From Anaerobaca sp035448545 (GTDB lineage: Bacteria > Planctomycetota > Phycisphaerae > Sedimentisphaerales > Anaerobacaceae): 64,000 nt of DNA. The notes under the pieces were generated by a model. That model was not told the DNA's origin. It did not search any database and worked only from the letters and a program-made list of their open reading frames with translations. Of the stretch, positions 55,873 to 64,000 are shown one piece after another. The stretch covers positions 62,001 through 126,000 of the forward strand of contig DAOTJE010000005.1 of assembly GCA_035448545.1 (NCBI GenBank), given 5' to 3'. Positions within the stretch are counted from its first letter, which is position 1; each line of letters begins with the position of its first letter. A program made the position numbers and the translations under genes.

Positions 55873-56457
55873 TCAGGAGGGTACGTAGAAAGAGATCAGG
55901 CCTTTGCGAACGAGCATGACCGCGATGGCCGCCAGAAGCAGGTTCGAGACCTTCGACATGGCCTTGGCGCCGGATTCGCCCACCAACTTGATCGCCAACA
56001 GGCTGGACCGAAAGAGCAAGCCGGCCAGCAGGATGTTGGCGACGACCGAGACGAGCGTGGGCAACAGACCGTATTCCGAAACCGCCAGCATGGACGTGGT
56101 CAGTACCGCCGGGCCGGCCAGCAGCGGCGTTCCCAACGGAACGACTCCGAAGTCAGTGTCGGGCATCCGCCTGCGTTTGACCGGGTTGACGATGTCGGTG
56201 ATGGCCAGACAGAACAGAATCACGCCGCCGGCGATCATGAAGTCGCCCATCGTGATGCCCAACGCCCGGAAGACGAGCTTGCCCACCAGGATGAACGCGA
56301 CGGATAGACACAACGCGGTGAGCATCGACTGGAGGATAATACGGTGTGTCTGTCCGCGGTCGAGACCCTGAGTCAACGACGTAAGGATCGGCAGCGTGCC
56401 GATCGCGTCGACCGCGACGAAAACCGGAATGAACGCGAGCAGGATATTGTTCAACAT
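55873..56457 (-). CDS. MarC/UPF0056 family membrane protein
   Basis: A 194-aa protein with about six membrane segments and a MarC-type N-terminus (FIPVFVAVDAIGTLPIL). Later come FMIAGGVILFCLAITDI and VPLGTPLLAGPAVLTTSM. Function is not established for the family. The ATG at 56457 (MLNNILLAF) has AAAGGGA upstream. It lies about 48 bp downstream of the Na/Ca exchanger gene, probably in one transcript. Confidence 0.88.
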   Translation of the reverse strand: MLNNILLAFIPVFVAVDAIGTLPILTSLTQGLDRGQTHRIILQSMLTALCLSVAFILVGKLVFRALGITMGDFMIAGGVILFCLAITDIVNPVKRRRMPDTDFGVVPLGTPLLAGPAVLTTSMLAVSEYGLLPTLVSVVANILLAGLLFRSSLLAIKLVGESGAKAMSKVSNLLLAAIAVMLVRKGLISFYVPS

Positions 56458-56505
56458 GGGACTATCCCTTTTCGATCTTGCCGTGTCTGTCACATTCTCG
56501 CGACA

Positions 56506-57465
56506 CTAATTCAGCCAGACCACGGTCAGCGTGATGTAGACCACGTACAGGACCAGAAAGACGGCGGCTTCCCGTCGGTCGAGGATGTGCCTTTTGCTGG
56601 TGAACATGCACGCCAACAGCAGCCCGCTGGCGACGATCGCGGCGCCGATGTCCACGTTTGCTCTGGGCTCGAAGGGAATCGGGCGAATCAGCGAACTGAC
56701 TCCGAGAATGAAGAAGATGTTGAAGATGTTGGACCCGACGACGTTGCCGATGGCGATCTGAGGGTTCTTTCGGTAGGCAGCCGCGGCCGAGGTGGCCAGT
56801 TCCGGCAGCGAGGTCCCGACAGCGACGATGGTCAGGCCGATCACTGTCTGACGCACGCCCAGCGCGGTGGCCAGCTTCACCGCTCCTTCGACCACCCACG
56901 TGCTGCCGAGGAGCAATCCGATGAATCCGGCGACCATCAGCACCATGGTCTTCCACGCGGCTTGGCCGTCCTGTCGGGGTGCTGCGGGAACGCCCTCGGC
57001 CCGGGCGATGCCGGCGGTGTAGTACAAGAAGATGGCGAAGAAGCACAAGAGCACGAGGCCGTCGATGCGCGTCAGACGCGAGGGGCCGACCCCGTCGATG
57101 GCCAGGTCGTTGGCCAGGATGCCGACCAGCAGGGCGGCCAGCAGACTCAGCGGGATCTCCTTCCAGACCGTGCCCTTCGTCACTGTCAGCGGGAGGATAA
57201 CGCCGGCGACGCCCAGGATCAGCAGGATGTTGGCGATATTGCTGCCCAGAATGTTGCCGATGGTGATGCCGACGTCGCCCCGGATGCTGGCGGTCACGTT
57301 GACGGCCAGCTCCGGCAGGGAGGTCCCGAACGCTACTACCGTCAGCCCGATAGCCAGGTCCGAGACGTGGAGCCTCTGCGCCAGCGACGAGGCGCCGCTG
57401 ACGAACAGATCAGCCCCCTTGATTACGAAGACGAATCCAACCGCCATGAGTAGGTATACCAGCAT
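56506..57465 (-). CDS. Sodium/calcium exchanger family protein
   Basis: A 319-aa CaCA-superfamily antiporter (YrbG-like). Two inverted alpha repeats are visible: VVAFGTSLPELAVN with GNILGSNIANILLILG, and VAVGTSLPELATS with GNVVGSNIFNIFFILG. About ten membrane helices. The ATG at 57465 has GGAG about 8 nt upstream; the open frame continues 39 codons further upstream but lacks a site. A promoter overlapped by a palindrome lies at 57511-57538. Confidence 0.92.
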   Translation of the reverse strand: MLVYLLMAVGFVFVIKGADLFVSGASSLAQRLHVSDLAIGLTVVAFGTSLPELAVNVTASIRGDVGITIGNILGSNIANILLILGVAGVILPLTVTKGTVWKEIPLSLLAALLVGILANDLAIDGVGPSRLTRIDGLVLLCFFAIFLYYTAGIARAEGVPAAPRQDGQAAWKTMVLMVAGFIGLLLGSTWVVEGAVKLATALGVRQTVIGLTIVAVGTSLPELATSAAAAYRKNPQIAIGNVVGSNIFNIFFILGVSSLIRPIPFEPRANVDIGAAIVASGLLLACMFTSKRHILDRREAAVFLVLYVVYITLTVVWLN

Positions 57466-57510
57466 TGCAGCGACTCCGGACACTTCACGCCATCGAGTAC
57501 AAGACCGCTC

Positions 57511-57538
57511 ATGATACCGGCATTTGCCACCTTGGCAA
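57511..57538 (-). promoter_or_regulatory. Candidate promoter with overlapping palindrome, exchanger gene
   Basis: Minus strand: -35 TTGCCA (57538-57533), 16-bp spacer, -10 TATCAT (57516-57511). The palindrome TTGCCA-CCT-TGGCAA (57524-57538) covers the -35 box and could be an operator. Confidence 0.45.
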
Positions 57539-57732
57539 TGGTCGGCCCCCACCCGACCCCCGTTGTGTCCATTATCCAGCAACTCCTCCCCGCGCCCGAC
57601 GGATCCGTTCCCTCCCGGTCCGGCATTTCGTTTCCTGTCTCATAGTGGTGGCGAATCGTGGAGTCTTGGAGTACAAGATGCGTGAGGTGATGCGCTTCTG
57701 CATATGCCGGGGACGGATAGGAATATGGCGGA

Positions 57733-58539
57733 ATGGTGGACATGATTGACGCCGGTCGAGTATGGGCGGACGTGGCGGCGGTTCGGGCCCAGACGCCGCT
57801 GGTGCACAACGTGACGAACTGGGTGGTGATGGACCTGACGGCCAATGCGCTGCTGGCGCTGGGGGCCTCGCCCGTGATGGCCCACGCCGTCGAGGAGGTC
57901 GAGGAGATGGTGGCCCTGGCGGGGGCGGTCGTGCTGAACATGGGAACGCTGGACGACTTGTGGATCGCCAGCATGGCGGCGACGCTGGACGCGGCGCGCC
58001 GGCACGGCAAGCCTGTGGTGTTCGATCCCGTCGGTGCCGGCGCCACGCGCCTGCGAACGCAGACGGCGCGACGTCTGGTGGAAGCCGGGGGCGTGTCTGT
58101 CATCCGAGGCAACGCATCGGAAATTGCCGCGCTGGCGGGGTCAACCGGCCGGACCAAGGGTGTTGACAGCCTGGACGAATCGCTGAAGGTCGCCGATGTG
58201 GCGGAGAGGCTGCTGTCGCTTTGCGATGTCGTCGTCATCAGCGGCGAGAAGGACGTGGTGGTCAGCCGCGACCGACGATGCGTGCTGGCCAACGGCTGTG
58301 CGATGATGACCCGCGTCACAGGCATGGGCTGTACTGCGACGGCGCTGGTCGGCGCGTTCCTGGGGGTTCAGCCGGACCGGTTCCTCGCAGCCGCACACGC
58401 CATGGCGGTGATGGGCATCGCAGGAGAACTCGCACGCGACGTCAGCGGCGGGCCGGGCAGCCTGCGGATGCACTTCCTAGACGCGTTGTATGACCTCGAT
58501 GAGGAGAAGATCGCCTCGCGGTTGCGGGTGGAGCGATGA
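57733..58539 (+). CDS. thiM: Hydroxyethylthiazole kinase
   Basis: Phosphorylates hydroxyethylthiazole for thiamine salvage. The 268-aa protein shows PLVHNVTNWVVMD, ALLALGASPVMAHA, VFDPVGAGATRLR, RGNASEIAALAG, and the catalytic Cys region VTGMGCTATALVGAF. The first of two close ATGs is used (57733; 57742 is the alternative). ATGA overlap with thiE. No TPP riboswitch consensus was found in the 150 bp upstream. Confidence 0.95.
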   Translation: MVDMIDAGRVWADVAAVRAQTPLVHNVTNWVVMDLTANALLALGASPVMAHAVEEVEEMVALAGAVVLNMGTLDDLWIASMAATLDAARRHGKPVVFDPVGAGATRLRTQTARRLVEAGGVSVIRGNASEIAALAGSTGRTKGVDSLDESLKVADVAERLLSLCDVVVISGEKDVVVSRDRRCVLANGCAMMTRVTGMGCTATALVGAFLGVQPDRFLAAAHAMAVMGIAGELARDVSGGPGSLRMHFLDALYDLDEEKIASRLRVER

Positions 58540-59189
58540 GCAGGGCGTTCGATCCGTTCCTGTATCTCGTAACAGACCGCGCTCTGGCAGGAGCGCGAGG
58601 AGTCGCCGAGGTCGTGCGCCTCGCGCTCGACGGGGGTGTAACGCTCGTCCAACTGCGCGAGAAAACGCTGGCCCATGAGCCGTTCGTCGAGCAAGCGTGC
58701 GTACTGCGGGAGATTTGCCACGCACGAGGTGTGCCGCTGATCGTCAACGACGACATTGCGGTGGCGCGGCAAGCGAACGCCGACGGTGTTCACCTGGGCC
58801 AGTCGGATACATCCGTCGAAGAGGCCCGCGAGACGCTGGGTCCCGACGCGATCATCGGCCTGTCCGTCGAGAGCATCGAGCAGGCGCGGACCGCCGCGAG
58901 GCTGGACATCGACTATGTGGCGGTCAGTCCGGTCTTCGCGACGCCGACCAAGACCGACACGGCGGCGCCGCTGGGCCTCGAGGGCGTACGAGCGATTCGC
59001 AGGTTGACGGACAAGCCCCTGGTGGCGATCGGAGGCATCAACATCGCAAATGCGGCGGACGTTCTTCAAGCCGGCGCCGACGGCCTGGCCGTGATCTCGG
59101 CGATCATGGCCGCCGCCGACCCGTGCCAGGCCGCGCGTGCCTTCCGCCGTCTCCGTTCAGCTCTCATCGGTTGTGAACGTGGCCGGTGA
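58536..59189 (+). CDS. thiE: Thiamine-phosphate synthase
   Basis: Joins HMP-PP and thiazole phosphate to thiamine phosphate. The 217-aa TIM barrel has YLVTDR, the pyrophosphate-binding LVQLREKTL, VNDDIAVA, GVHLGQSD, and SPVFATPTKTD followed by AIGGIN. Translationally coupled to thiM, forming a two-gene salvage unit. Confidence 0.95.
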   Translation: MSRAFDPFLYLVTDRALAGARGVAEVVRLALDGGVTLVQLREKTLAHEPFVEQACVLREICHARGVPLIVNDDIAVARQANADGVHLGQSDTSVEEARETLGPDAIIGLSVESIEQARTAARLDIDYVAVSPVFATPTKTDTAAPLGLEGVRAIRRLTDKPLVAIGGINIANAADVLQAGADGLAVISAIMAAADPCQAARAFRRLRSALIGCERGR

Positions 59190-59348
59190 GAAGGAGGAAC
59201 CCGACCCGCCGGCGATCCTGCGCCGCTGCATCACGCGGAAAGCCTGCGTGTATGCTTTGCCCGCGCGATCACGGTCGGGCCAAAGCGGTCTTGCTCGCGG
59301 GCGGCATTTGTGGCATCATAGAGATTGTCCGATTGAAGAGAGTGATCG

Positions 59349-60497
59349 ATGGAATCGAAGCCGGACTGTACCCGATTTGCCCCGGCCGCGCGGGCCGTGG
59401 CCACGGAGGTCGACCGGCAGTCTCGCCTGTTCAGCGAACGCATGCTGCTGCTGCGCGTGCTGCCGGAAGTGGTGCCGTGCGCGCTGCTCGTGCTCAACGC
59501 CCAGCGGCAGATCGTCTTCGCCAACGAACGCTTCATGGACCTGGTCTACCCGGACAAGCAGAGAGACGACGTCTACGGACTCCGTCCGGGCGAGGCGCTG
59601 GGCTGCATTCATGCCTCCAAAGACCCGGGCGGCTGCGGGGTCACGGAGTTCTGCAGCACGTGCGGCGCCGTCGGGGCCATTCTAGCCAGCCAGCAGGGCG
59701 ACGCCGACGTTCGCGAGTGCCGCATCCTTCGCGGCAAAACGCACGAAGCCCTCGATTTGCGGGTCTGGGCCAGTCCGGTGGAAGTGGAGGGCGAGCGGTT
59801 TTCGGTCTTTGCGGCTCTGGATATCAGTCACGAGAAGCGACGGCAGGCGCTCGAACGCATCTTCCTGCACGACATCCACAATGTCGCGTGCGGCCTCTCC
59901 TGGTCCCTCGATTTTCTCCAGAAGGCCAATGCTGAGGACCGGGAGCATTACCTCGACGATATTCGGCGTCTGTCTCGCGAATTGAATGAGGAAATCGGGG
60001 CCCAGCGCACACTGCTGCAAGCCGAAAGCGGCGAACTGGTCCTCACGCCGGCCCAGGTGGGGACTCTGGAGGTGGTCCGGGACGCGGTCGAGCTGTACCG
60101 GGGGCATCCGGTGGCCCTCGATCGCGTGCTGCGGATCGACGAACAGGCTCGGGATGCGAAGGTGGTGAGCGACCGCGTTCTGTTGATGCGTGTGGTGTGC
60201 AACCTGATCAAGAACGCGCTGGAGGCCTCGCGCGAAGGGCAGACGGTTACGGCGGGCTGCTCCGCCGACGGCGACCTCGCGGAATTCTGGGTTCACAACG
60301 AAGGCTTCATGCCTCGCGATGTCCAGTTGCAGGTCTTCCATCGCTCGTTTTCGACGAAGGGCGCAGGCCGGGGTCTGGGCACGTACAGTGTCCGTCTGCT
60401 GACCGAACGCTATCTCAAGGGCCGCGTTTCATTCACCAGCTCTCGCGAGCAGGGCACCACCTTCCGCATTCGCTGCCCCGTGAGGCTGGAGCCGTAG
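59349..60497 (+). CDS. PAS-containing sensor histidine kinase
   Basis: A 382-aa soluble kinase. A PAS-like domain (about 35-160, ALLVLNAQRQIVFANERFMD) includes a small Cys cluster (GGCGVTEFCSTCGA). The phosphoacceptor region is LHDIHNVACGLSWSLD. The ATPase shows N-box NLIKNALEASREG and G2 GAGRGLGTYSVRLL. There are no membrane segments. No response regulator is adjacent, so it is an orphan. The Cys motif suggests metal, haem or redox sensing, but this is inference. Confidence 0.85.
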   Translation: MESKPDCTRFAPAARAVATEVDRQSRLFSERMLLLRVLPEVVPCALLVLNAQRQIVFANERFMDLVYPDKQRDDVYGLRPGEALGCIHASKDPGGCGVTEFCSTCGAVGAILASQQGDADVRECRILRGKTHEALDLRVWASPVEVEGERFSVFAALDISHEKRRQALERIFLHDIHNVACGLSWSLDFLQKANAEDREHYLDDIRRLSRELNEEIGAQRTLLQAESGELVLTPAQVGTLEVVRDAVELYRGHPVALDRVLRIDEQARDAKVVSDRVLLMRVVCNLIKNALEASREGQTVTAGCSADGDLAEFWVHNEGFMPRDVQLQVFHRSFSTKGAGRGLGTYSVRLLTERYLKGRVSFTSSREQGTTFRIRCPVRLEP

Positions 60498-60657
60498 CGA
60501 AGACCCCGATATGGAGCGGCAAGCCGGGTGCTGGCTGGAGCAGGACCGGGAGGGCTATCTGCTGGGCCACCGTCAGTTCGGCATCGGGATGATCGTGAGG
60601 CACGCCTTCGACGCCGGCACCAATCCAGGCACCGCTTTTGGCGACGTGCATGCCTGC

Positions 60658-61500
60658 TTATTCCCTGGCGGTGTTCCGGAAAAGACCCAGCACGGCGCTG
60701 ACCACCGGTAAGGCCATCGTGGTGGAAACGGCCGCCAGACGCGACAGGATGCCGAAGGTCGAACGCTGGTAGTGTGTATCTTCCTGTTGCGCCACCTCCT
60801 GGAGCTCAGGAGGCAAGACGGCTCTGAGGTGACGCAGAGCCAGAGCGGCCACACGTCGAACGGCCGGATGACTGTCTCGCCTCTTATGATTCCTCAGGTT
60901 CCTCATCACCGCGTCAACCGGGGCTATCTGGCCCAGCACGAGAGCCGCGAAATACACGATGAATTCATCGGGCTCCGGACGTCTCAGATGGGTCTCGATC
61001 ATCCCAATGACCGTGAGGATGCCGTCGTCGGGATGGTGCCAGTCGCCGGTCTTGGCCGCCGAGACCAGCCGCCACATGGCGTGGAAGCACCGGTCATAGG
61101 GGTCGCCCGAGATGTGGGGCGGGATGAAGATCTTGTTGCGGGCGAGGATATAGAAGGCGTATGCACAGGGGGACGATTGCGGCGGGTCGGGCAGACTCAG
61201 GAAAGCCCGAATCCCGCTGTACCAGGGCAGGCGGTGCAGGCTGTCGAACAGGGCCCAACTCTTGCACAGGTCGCTGCCGATGGCCTCGCGGACCGCTTCG
61301 AACACCTCGTTCGATTCGGTTTGCATGGCGCTGAAGGCCTCCAGCGCCACCGGAGCCGTCCGGGAGGCGTATAGGTCCCGGATCAAGGCGCTTTCCGAGG
61401 GATCCTGGAGGATCAGTTCTGTGGCTGCATCGGTTGTGCGGGATCGGTAAGGTGCATTTTCGAGACGAGAAAGGGCATGTTCGCGGTCCGAACACTGCAT
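60658..61500 (-). CDS. Hypothetical protein with helical repeats and hydrophobic C-terminus
   Basis: A 280-aa protein not recognised. The middle is helical with HEAT-like character (for example HPAVRRVAALALRHLRAVL). The last 30 residues contain a hydrophobic stretch (MALPVVSAVLGLF) that could be a tail anchor. GAGGAG is 8 nt upstream of the ATG at 61500. It is divergent from the HTH regulator with a 408-bp gap, and converges on the histidine kinase. Confidence 0.65.
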   Translation of the reverse strand: MQCSDREHALSRLENAPYRSRTTDAATELILQDPSESALIRDLYASRTAPVALEAFSAMQTESNEVFEAVREAIGSDLCKSWALFDSLHRLPWYSGIRAFLSLPDPPQSSPCAYAFYILARNKIFIPPHISGDPYDRCFHAMWRLVSAAKTGDWHHPDDGILTVIGMIETHLRRPEPDEFIVYFAALVLGQIAPVDAVMRNLRNHKRRDSHPAVRRVAALALRHLRAVLPPELQEVAQQEDTHYQRSTFGILSRLAAVSTTMALPVVSAVLGLFRNTARE

Positions 61501-61773
61501 GTGTAGCTCCTCTGGATGATTTCAGCAGGGGATGGCCAGATCGATAAGGTATCCTGTCGTGCTGCCGGCTGACAGCTTATGCGAAGCGGCGACAGGCAGG
61601 GCAAGGTGCTGCCGCTACAATTGTTGGCCTTTTTCCAGCGTCCGATATCTGTTATCATCAGATCACATTTTCATGAACGAACGGACTTGAAATCCGGAAA
61701 AGAGCATACGTCATATAGATCGGCCCAGTCAAGCAGGCCGCTTTCGATGGGGCTGTGACGCCATTCCTGGCGG

Positions 61774-61803
61774 TTGACCAGGTCGCGGGGAAATGGCTAT
61801 CCT
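61774..61803 (+). promoter_or_regulatory. Candidate promoter of the HTH regulator
   Basis: -35 TTGACC (61774-61779), 18-bp spacer, -10 TATCCT (61798-61803). The predicted start near 61810 is just upstream of the operator-like palindrome. The rest of 61501-61773 has no recognised feature. Confidence 0.45.
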
Positions 61804-61835
61804 ATTTGCCATATCGTGGCGTTGGAGTACGACGA

Positions 61836-61859
61836 ATTTGGCAGTAGAATGTGCCAAAT
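61836..61859. promoter_or_regulatory. Operator-like inverted repeat upstream of the HTH gene
   Basis: Perfect arms ATTTGGCA (61836-61843) and TGCCAAAT (61852-61859) with an 8-bp spacer. A related half-site ATTTGCCA lies at 61804-61811, overlapping the -10 end. The centre-to-centre geometry of about two helical turns suits a dimeric regulator. Confidence 0.6.
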
Positions 61860-61908
61860 CAACGTGTGGCGGTCACCTCAGGGGCCATTGTCTGTGGGAG
61901 AGTCGCTG

Positions 61909-63012
61909 ATGAAGGTGGAATTCCGTTTGCGGGAGTTATTGAGCCGCTACGGCCTGGACTATCATGGAGTCATCGGCGAGTTGGCGGCTTGGTCGGGCGT
62001 CAATCGGCACACGATCGCCCGTCTGTACAATGACCGGGCGGCCAGTGTAAGCTTTGTGCTGCTCAGTCGGTTGTGCAGTTGGCTGGCGGGGAGGGAGGTA
62101 CCGGCCGACGAACTGCCCGGCGGGCTGTTCGGGATTGGACGAGCGCCGCTCTGGAACGCCATGGCTCGGCAAGGGGGTGAGGTGACGATTTTCCTGGGCG
62201 AGTATCAGCCCATCAGCGCCAGCGAGGTCACTTGGCGGTGGATCTCGCGTCGCGACTCGACGGTGGCCTCCGAGATTGTCCAGCAGCTCTCGGCCGGCAC
62301 GAAAGGCGGCACGCCCGCGCCGCACCTGAACTTCCGGTACCTTCCGTTTCGCTACTCGCCCACCGACCATATTGTGGACGAGAAGCTCTTCGTCGAGGAC
62401 ATGAACCGGACGCGCGAGGTATTCCGGCAGACGCAACAGAATCCCCAGCCGGGCACGGTGATCCTCATCGGAAGCCAGCGGGTGAACTACCTGCTGGAGT
62501 TCTTCGTGGCCGACTTGTTCGGCTGCAAGCCGTTCACGCCGCCTTCCGGACCGCCGTGCGTGCCGTTCTTCAGCGTGTACCGCCAGAGCGATCAGAATAC
62601 GCCGAGTTGTTTCGGCGGACCTCGCAACCCGTTCCAGCAGAAGGACAGCACCACTCCCGGGGTGCACTTTCTCAACGAACGCGGCAACTGGGTGGTTTGT
62701 CCGTGGGTGCGAGAGGAACAGGACGCCGGCGTGGTCATCGCCGTCAACGACCATCGCCGCAAGTCAATCACGCTGGCACTGTTCGGCTTCTCCGGACGGG
62801 CCACCGAGGCCATCGGCAAGGAACTGGTCCAGAAAGAGGACCTCTTCTGGCCCCCGACACTCAAACTCAAAACTCGGGAGGTCGGTGTGTTCATCTGCCG
62901 CCTGGCGTACAAGCCCCCGGAGGGCGAACAGGATTCGCAGGGCGACGTCCAGATGCAAACCTGCGACGTCACGCCTCTGGAAGCCAGGACGCTCGAAAAG
63001 TTCATCCGCTGA
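61909..63012 (+). CDS. HTH (XRE-like) regulator with large unknown domain
   Basis: A 367-aa protein. The first 65 residues form a Cro/CI-like HTH (LLSRYGLDYHGVIGELAAWS and VNRHTIARLYND). The remaining 300 residues are an unassigned domain with beta-rich sequence (for example PGTVILIGSQRVNYLLEFF, GVVIAVNDHRRKSITLALFGF). The ATG at 61909 has GGAG about 9 nt upstream; the frame is open to 61774 through the promoter and operator, so the longer start is rejected. Autoregulation through 61836-61859 is likely. The big C-domain may sense a ligand. Confidence 0.75.
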   Translation: MKVEFRLRELLSRYGLDYHGVIGELAAWSGVNRHTIARLYNDRAASVSFVLLSRLCSWLAGREVPADELPGGLFGIGRAPLWNAMARQGGEVTIFLGEYQPISASEVTWRWISRRDSTVASEIVQQLSAGTKGGTPAPHLNFRYLPFRYSPTDHIVDEKLFVEDMNRTREVFRQTQQNPQPGTVILIGSQRVNYLLEFFVADLFGCKPFTPPSGPPCVPFFSVYRQSDQNTPSCFGGPRNPFQQKDSTTPGVHFLNERGNWVVCPWVREEQDAGVVIAVNDHRRKSITLALFGFSGRATEAIGKELVQKEDLFWPPTLKLKTREVGVFICRLAYKPPEGEQDSQGDVQMQTCDVTPLEARTLEKFIR

Positions 63013-63275
63013 CGGTCATCTGTCGTTTGCTTCCCGTCCATACCGGCCGGGAGGTGTACGAGGGAAAGATCCAGTCCGTCTCTGGCGGACCGCAAGCGGA
63101 GCACTACAAACGATCTGTCCTTGCCTTGGACAGTCCTGGTGTAGTATCATGAAGGCGGTGGTGCGGCCGGTTCGTTGGGGGCGGCGATGCCCGGAGGGAG
63201 GCAGCCGGTTTGAGCGAGCCGGGGCGAGCGCTGCCGGAGACGAGTTTTCGTGTGCTTGCGAAGGGGGGATGAGCC

Positions 63276-64000
63276 ATGAGCGGGAAGACCTTCTATGTCA
63301 TGCTCGGTTTGCTGCTGAGCGCAACGGCGGTGGGGGCACAGAGCGCCGAAGGCCAGATCATCATCGATCCCAATCTGATGGGCTGGTGGCCGTTCGAGGA
63401 GGGGCAGGGCAGTCTGGCGCTGGACGCGTCGGGCCATGGGAATCACGCGACGCTGGTCGGCGACCCGCAATGGGCGTCGGGCTATGACGGCCTGGCCCTG
63501 GACTTCGACGGCCAGGGCGACTACCTCGACACCGGCAAGGTCCCTTCGCAGCTCGGCGTCGCCGGCGATGCGCCACGCACCGTCGCCTTGTGGGTCTACA
63601 CCCGCAGCTTCGACGGAGGCGGCCTCTACGAAATGGGCGGCGACGGCATGCGCGAAAGCTTCTCGCTGAGAACGCAGGATATCGACGGCGGCTGGCAGGC
63701 GCGATACGGCGGCATCGATGCAAACTTCTACGCGGAATCGCTGAACGAGTGGGTCCACCTGGCCCACGTTTTTGATGGATCGCGGGCGGAGATATACGTC
63801 GATCCTTACTGGCGCACCTGGGACAAGATCACTCTGAGTACCACCGACGCAGGGACGTTCCGGATTGGTCTGGGCGATGATGCCTTCTTCGATGGCATGA
63901 TCGACGATGTTCGGTTGTACAACCGCGCTATGACAAGCGATGAGATTGAGCGGATCATGTATGGCAGCCCGCTGCTGGCGGCCGAGCCTCAGCCGTCCGA
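63276..64000 (+). CDS. Secreted LamG-domain protein (partial)
   Basis: Runs off the window end after about 241 residues. The signal peptide YVMLGLLLSATAVGAQS is followed by a LamG/concanavalin A-like domain typical of planctomycetes and Bacteroidetes: LMGWWPFEEGQGSLALDASG, then DFDGQGDYLDTG, VALWVYTRS, WVHLAHVFDG and the closing FFDGMIDDVRLYNRAMTSDE. A G-rich ribosome site precedes the ATG. The domain ends near residue 230, so other domains probably follow outside the window. Likely a cell-surface or secreted carbohydrate-related protein. Confidence 0.88.
   Translation, partial: MSGKTFYVMLGLLLSATAVGAQSAEGQIIIDPNLMGWWPFEEGQGSLALDASGHGNHATLVGDPQWASGYDGLALDFDGQGDYLDTGKVPSQLGVAGDAPRTVALWVYTRSFDGGGLYEMGGDGMRESFSLRTQDIDGGWQARYGGIDANFYAESLNEWVHLAHVFDGSRAEIYVDPYWRTWDKITLSTTDAGTFRIGLGDDAFFDGMIDDVRLYNRAMTSDEIERIMYGSPLLAAEPQPS

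Noticed and set aside
57583..57732. TPP riboswitch upstream of thiM-thiE
   Set aside because: The conserved CUGAGA and ACCUGA-type elements were not found in the available 150 bp.
60511..60711. 66-aa plus-strand frame after the histidine kinase
   Set aside because: It overlaps the end of the convergent unknown gene and has no ribosome site or motif.

Overview
The window is high-GC bacterial chromosome with long co-directional operons. It most resembles a planctomycete-type organism (Planctomycetota, possibly Phycisphaerae). That is inferred from the mix of a pseudopilin-like H-X-D-G lipoprotein, a Tat-exported NIPSNAP protein, LamG and BNR_4 secreted proteins, a large moxR-bat operon and characteristic intergenic repeats. 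No rRNA, tRNA, CRISPR array, phage or complete insertion sequence was seen. All identifications come from reading sequence and motifs, not from database searches.

Layout. 0-3.4 kb: guaB-guaA (GMP synthesis) on the minus strand. 3.5-6.4 kb: a Cys-rich exported peptide, a lipoprotein and a decayed SNF2 helicase fragment. 6.4-18.8 kb: mostly housekeeping genes (GTP-type PEP carboxykinase, an Nramp-like carrier, pyrF, menG/ubiE-type methyltransferase, murD, PilZ protein, NIPSNAP protein, CsgG-like lipoprotein, TIM-barrel isomerase, Nfu). 18.8-31.9 kb: a minus-strand run from uvrA through an Old Yellow Enzyme/GltD-like fusion, an SDR, a KDPG-type aldolase, a secreted BNR_4 protein, an FAD oxidoreductase, a KDG-type kinase and mtnA. 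This looks like a polysaccharide/uronate catabolic operon. 32.2-34.2 kb: small unknown genes and endonuclease V. 35.0-45.4 kb: a nine-gene moxR-DUF58-PPIase-bat operon. 45.7-53.0 kb: a chemotaxis operon (cheY, cheX-like, a CheX-like/CBS fusion, cheA, cheR, cheD, cheB) with no receptor and no stand-alone cheW in the window. 53.1-64 kb: clpB, a MarC-like protein and a Na/Ca exchanger, thiM-thiE, a histidine kinase, an unknown protein, an HTH regulator with its own operator-like palindrome, and the start of a LamG protein.

The most unusual content is small mobile or repeated DNA. Two 238-bp copies of a non-coding element lie in opposite orientation at 18171-18408 and 34464-34701. Each has about 24-bp terminal inverted repeats and is flanked by its own perfect 9-bp direct repeat, the signature of a transposed MITE. 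A second palindromic family has an intergenic copy (17985-18098) and a related copy inside the endonuclease V gene (33257-33333). There it adds about 26 codons without breaking the frame, like the Rickettsia palindromic elements. A third family of degenerate GAA/TTC-rich or AT-rich inverted repeats fills five intergenic gaps, and all five lie between co-directional genes of the same operon.

Recognisable -35/-10 promoters with 16-18 bp spacers precede guaB, pyrF, the CsgG-like gene, nfu, uvrA, a small membrane protein gene, the Na/Ca exchanger and the HTH regulator. Intrinsic terminators follow the Cys-rich gene, pckG, the Nramp-like gene and the CsgG-like gene.
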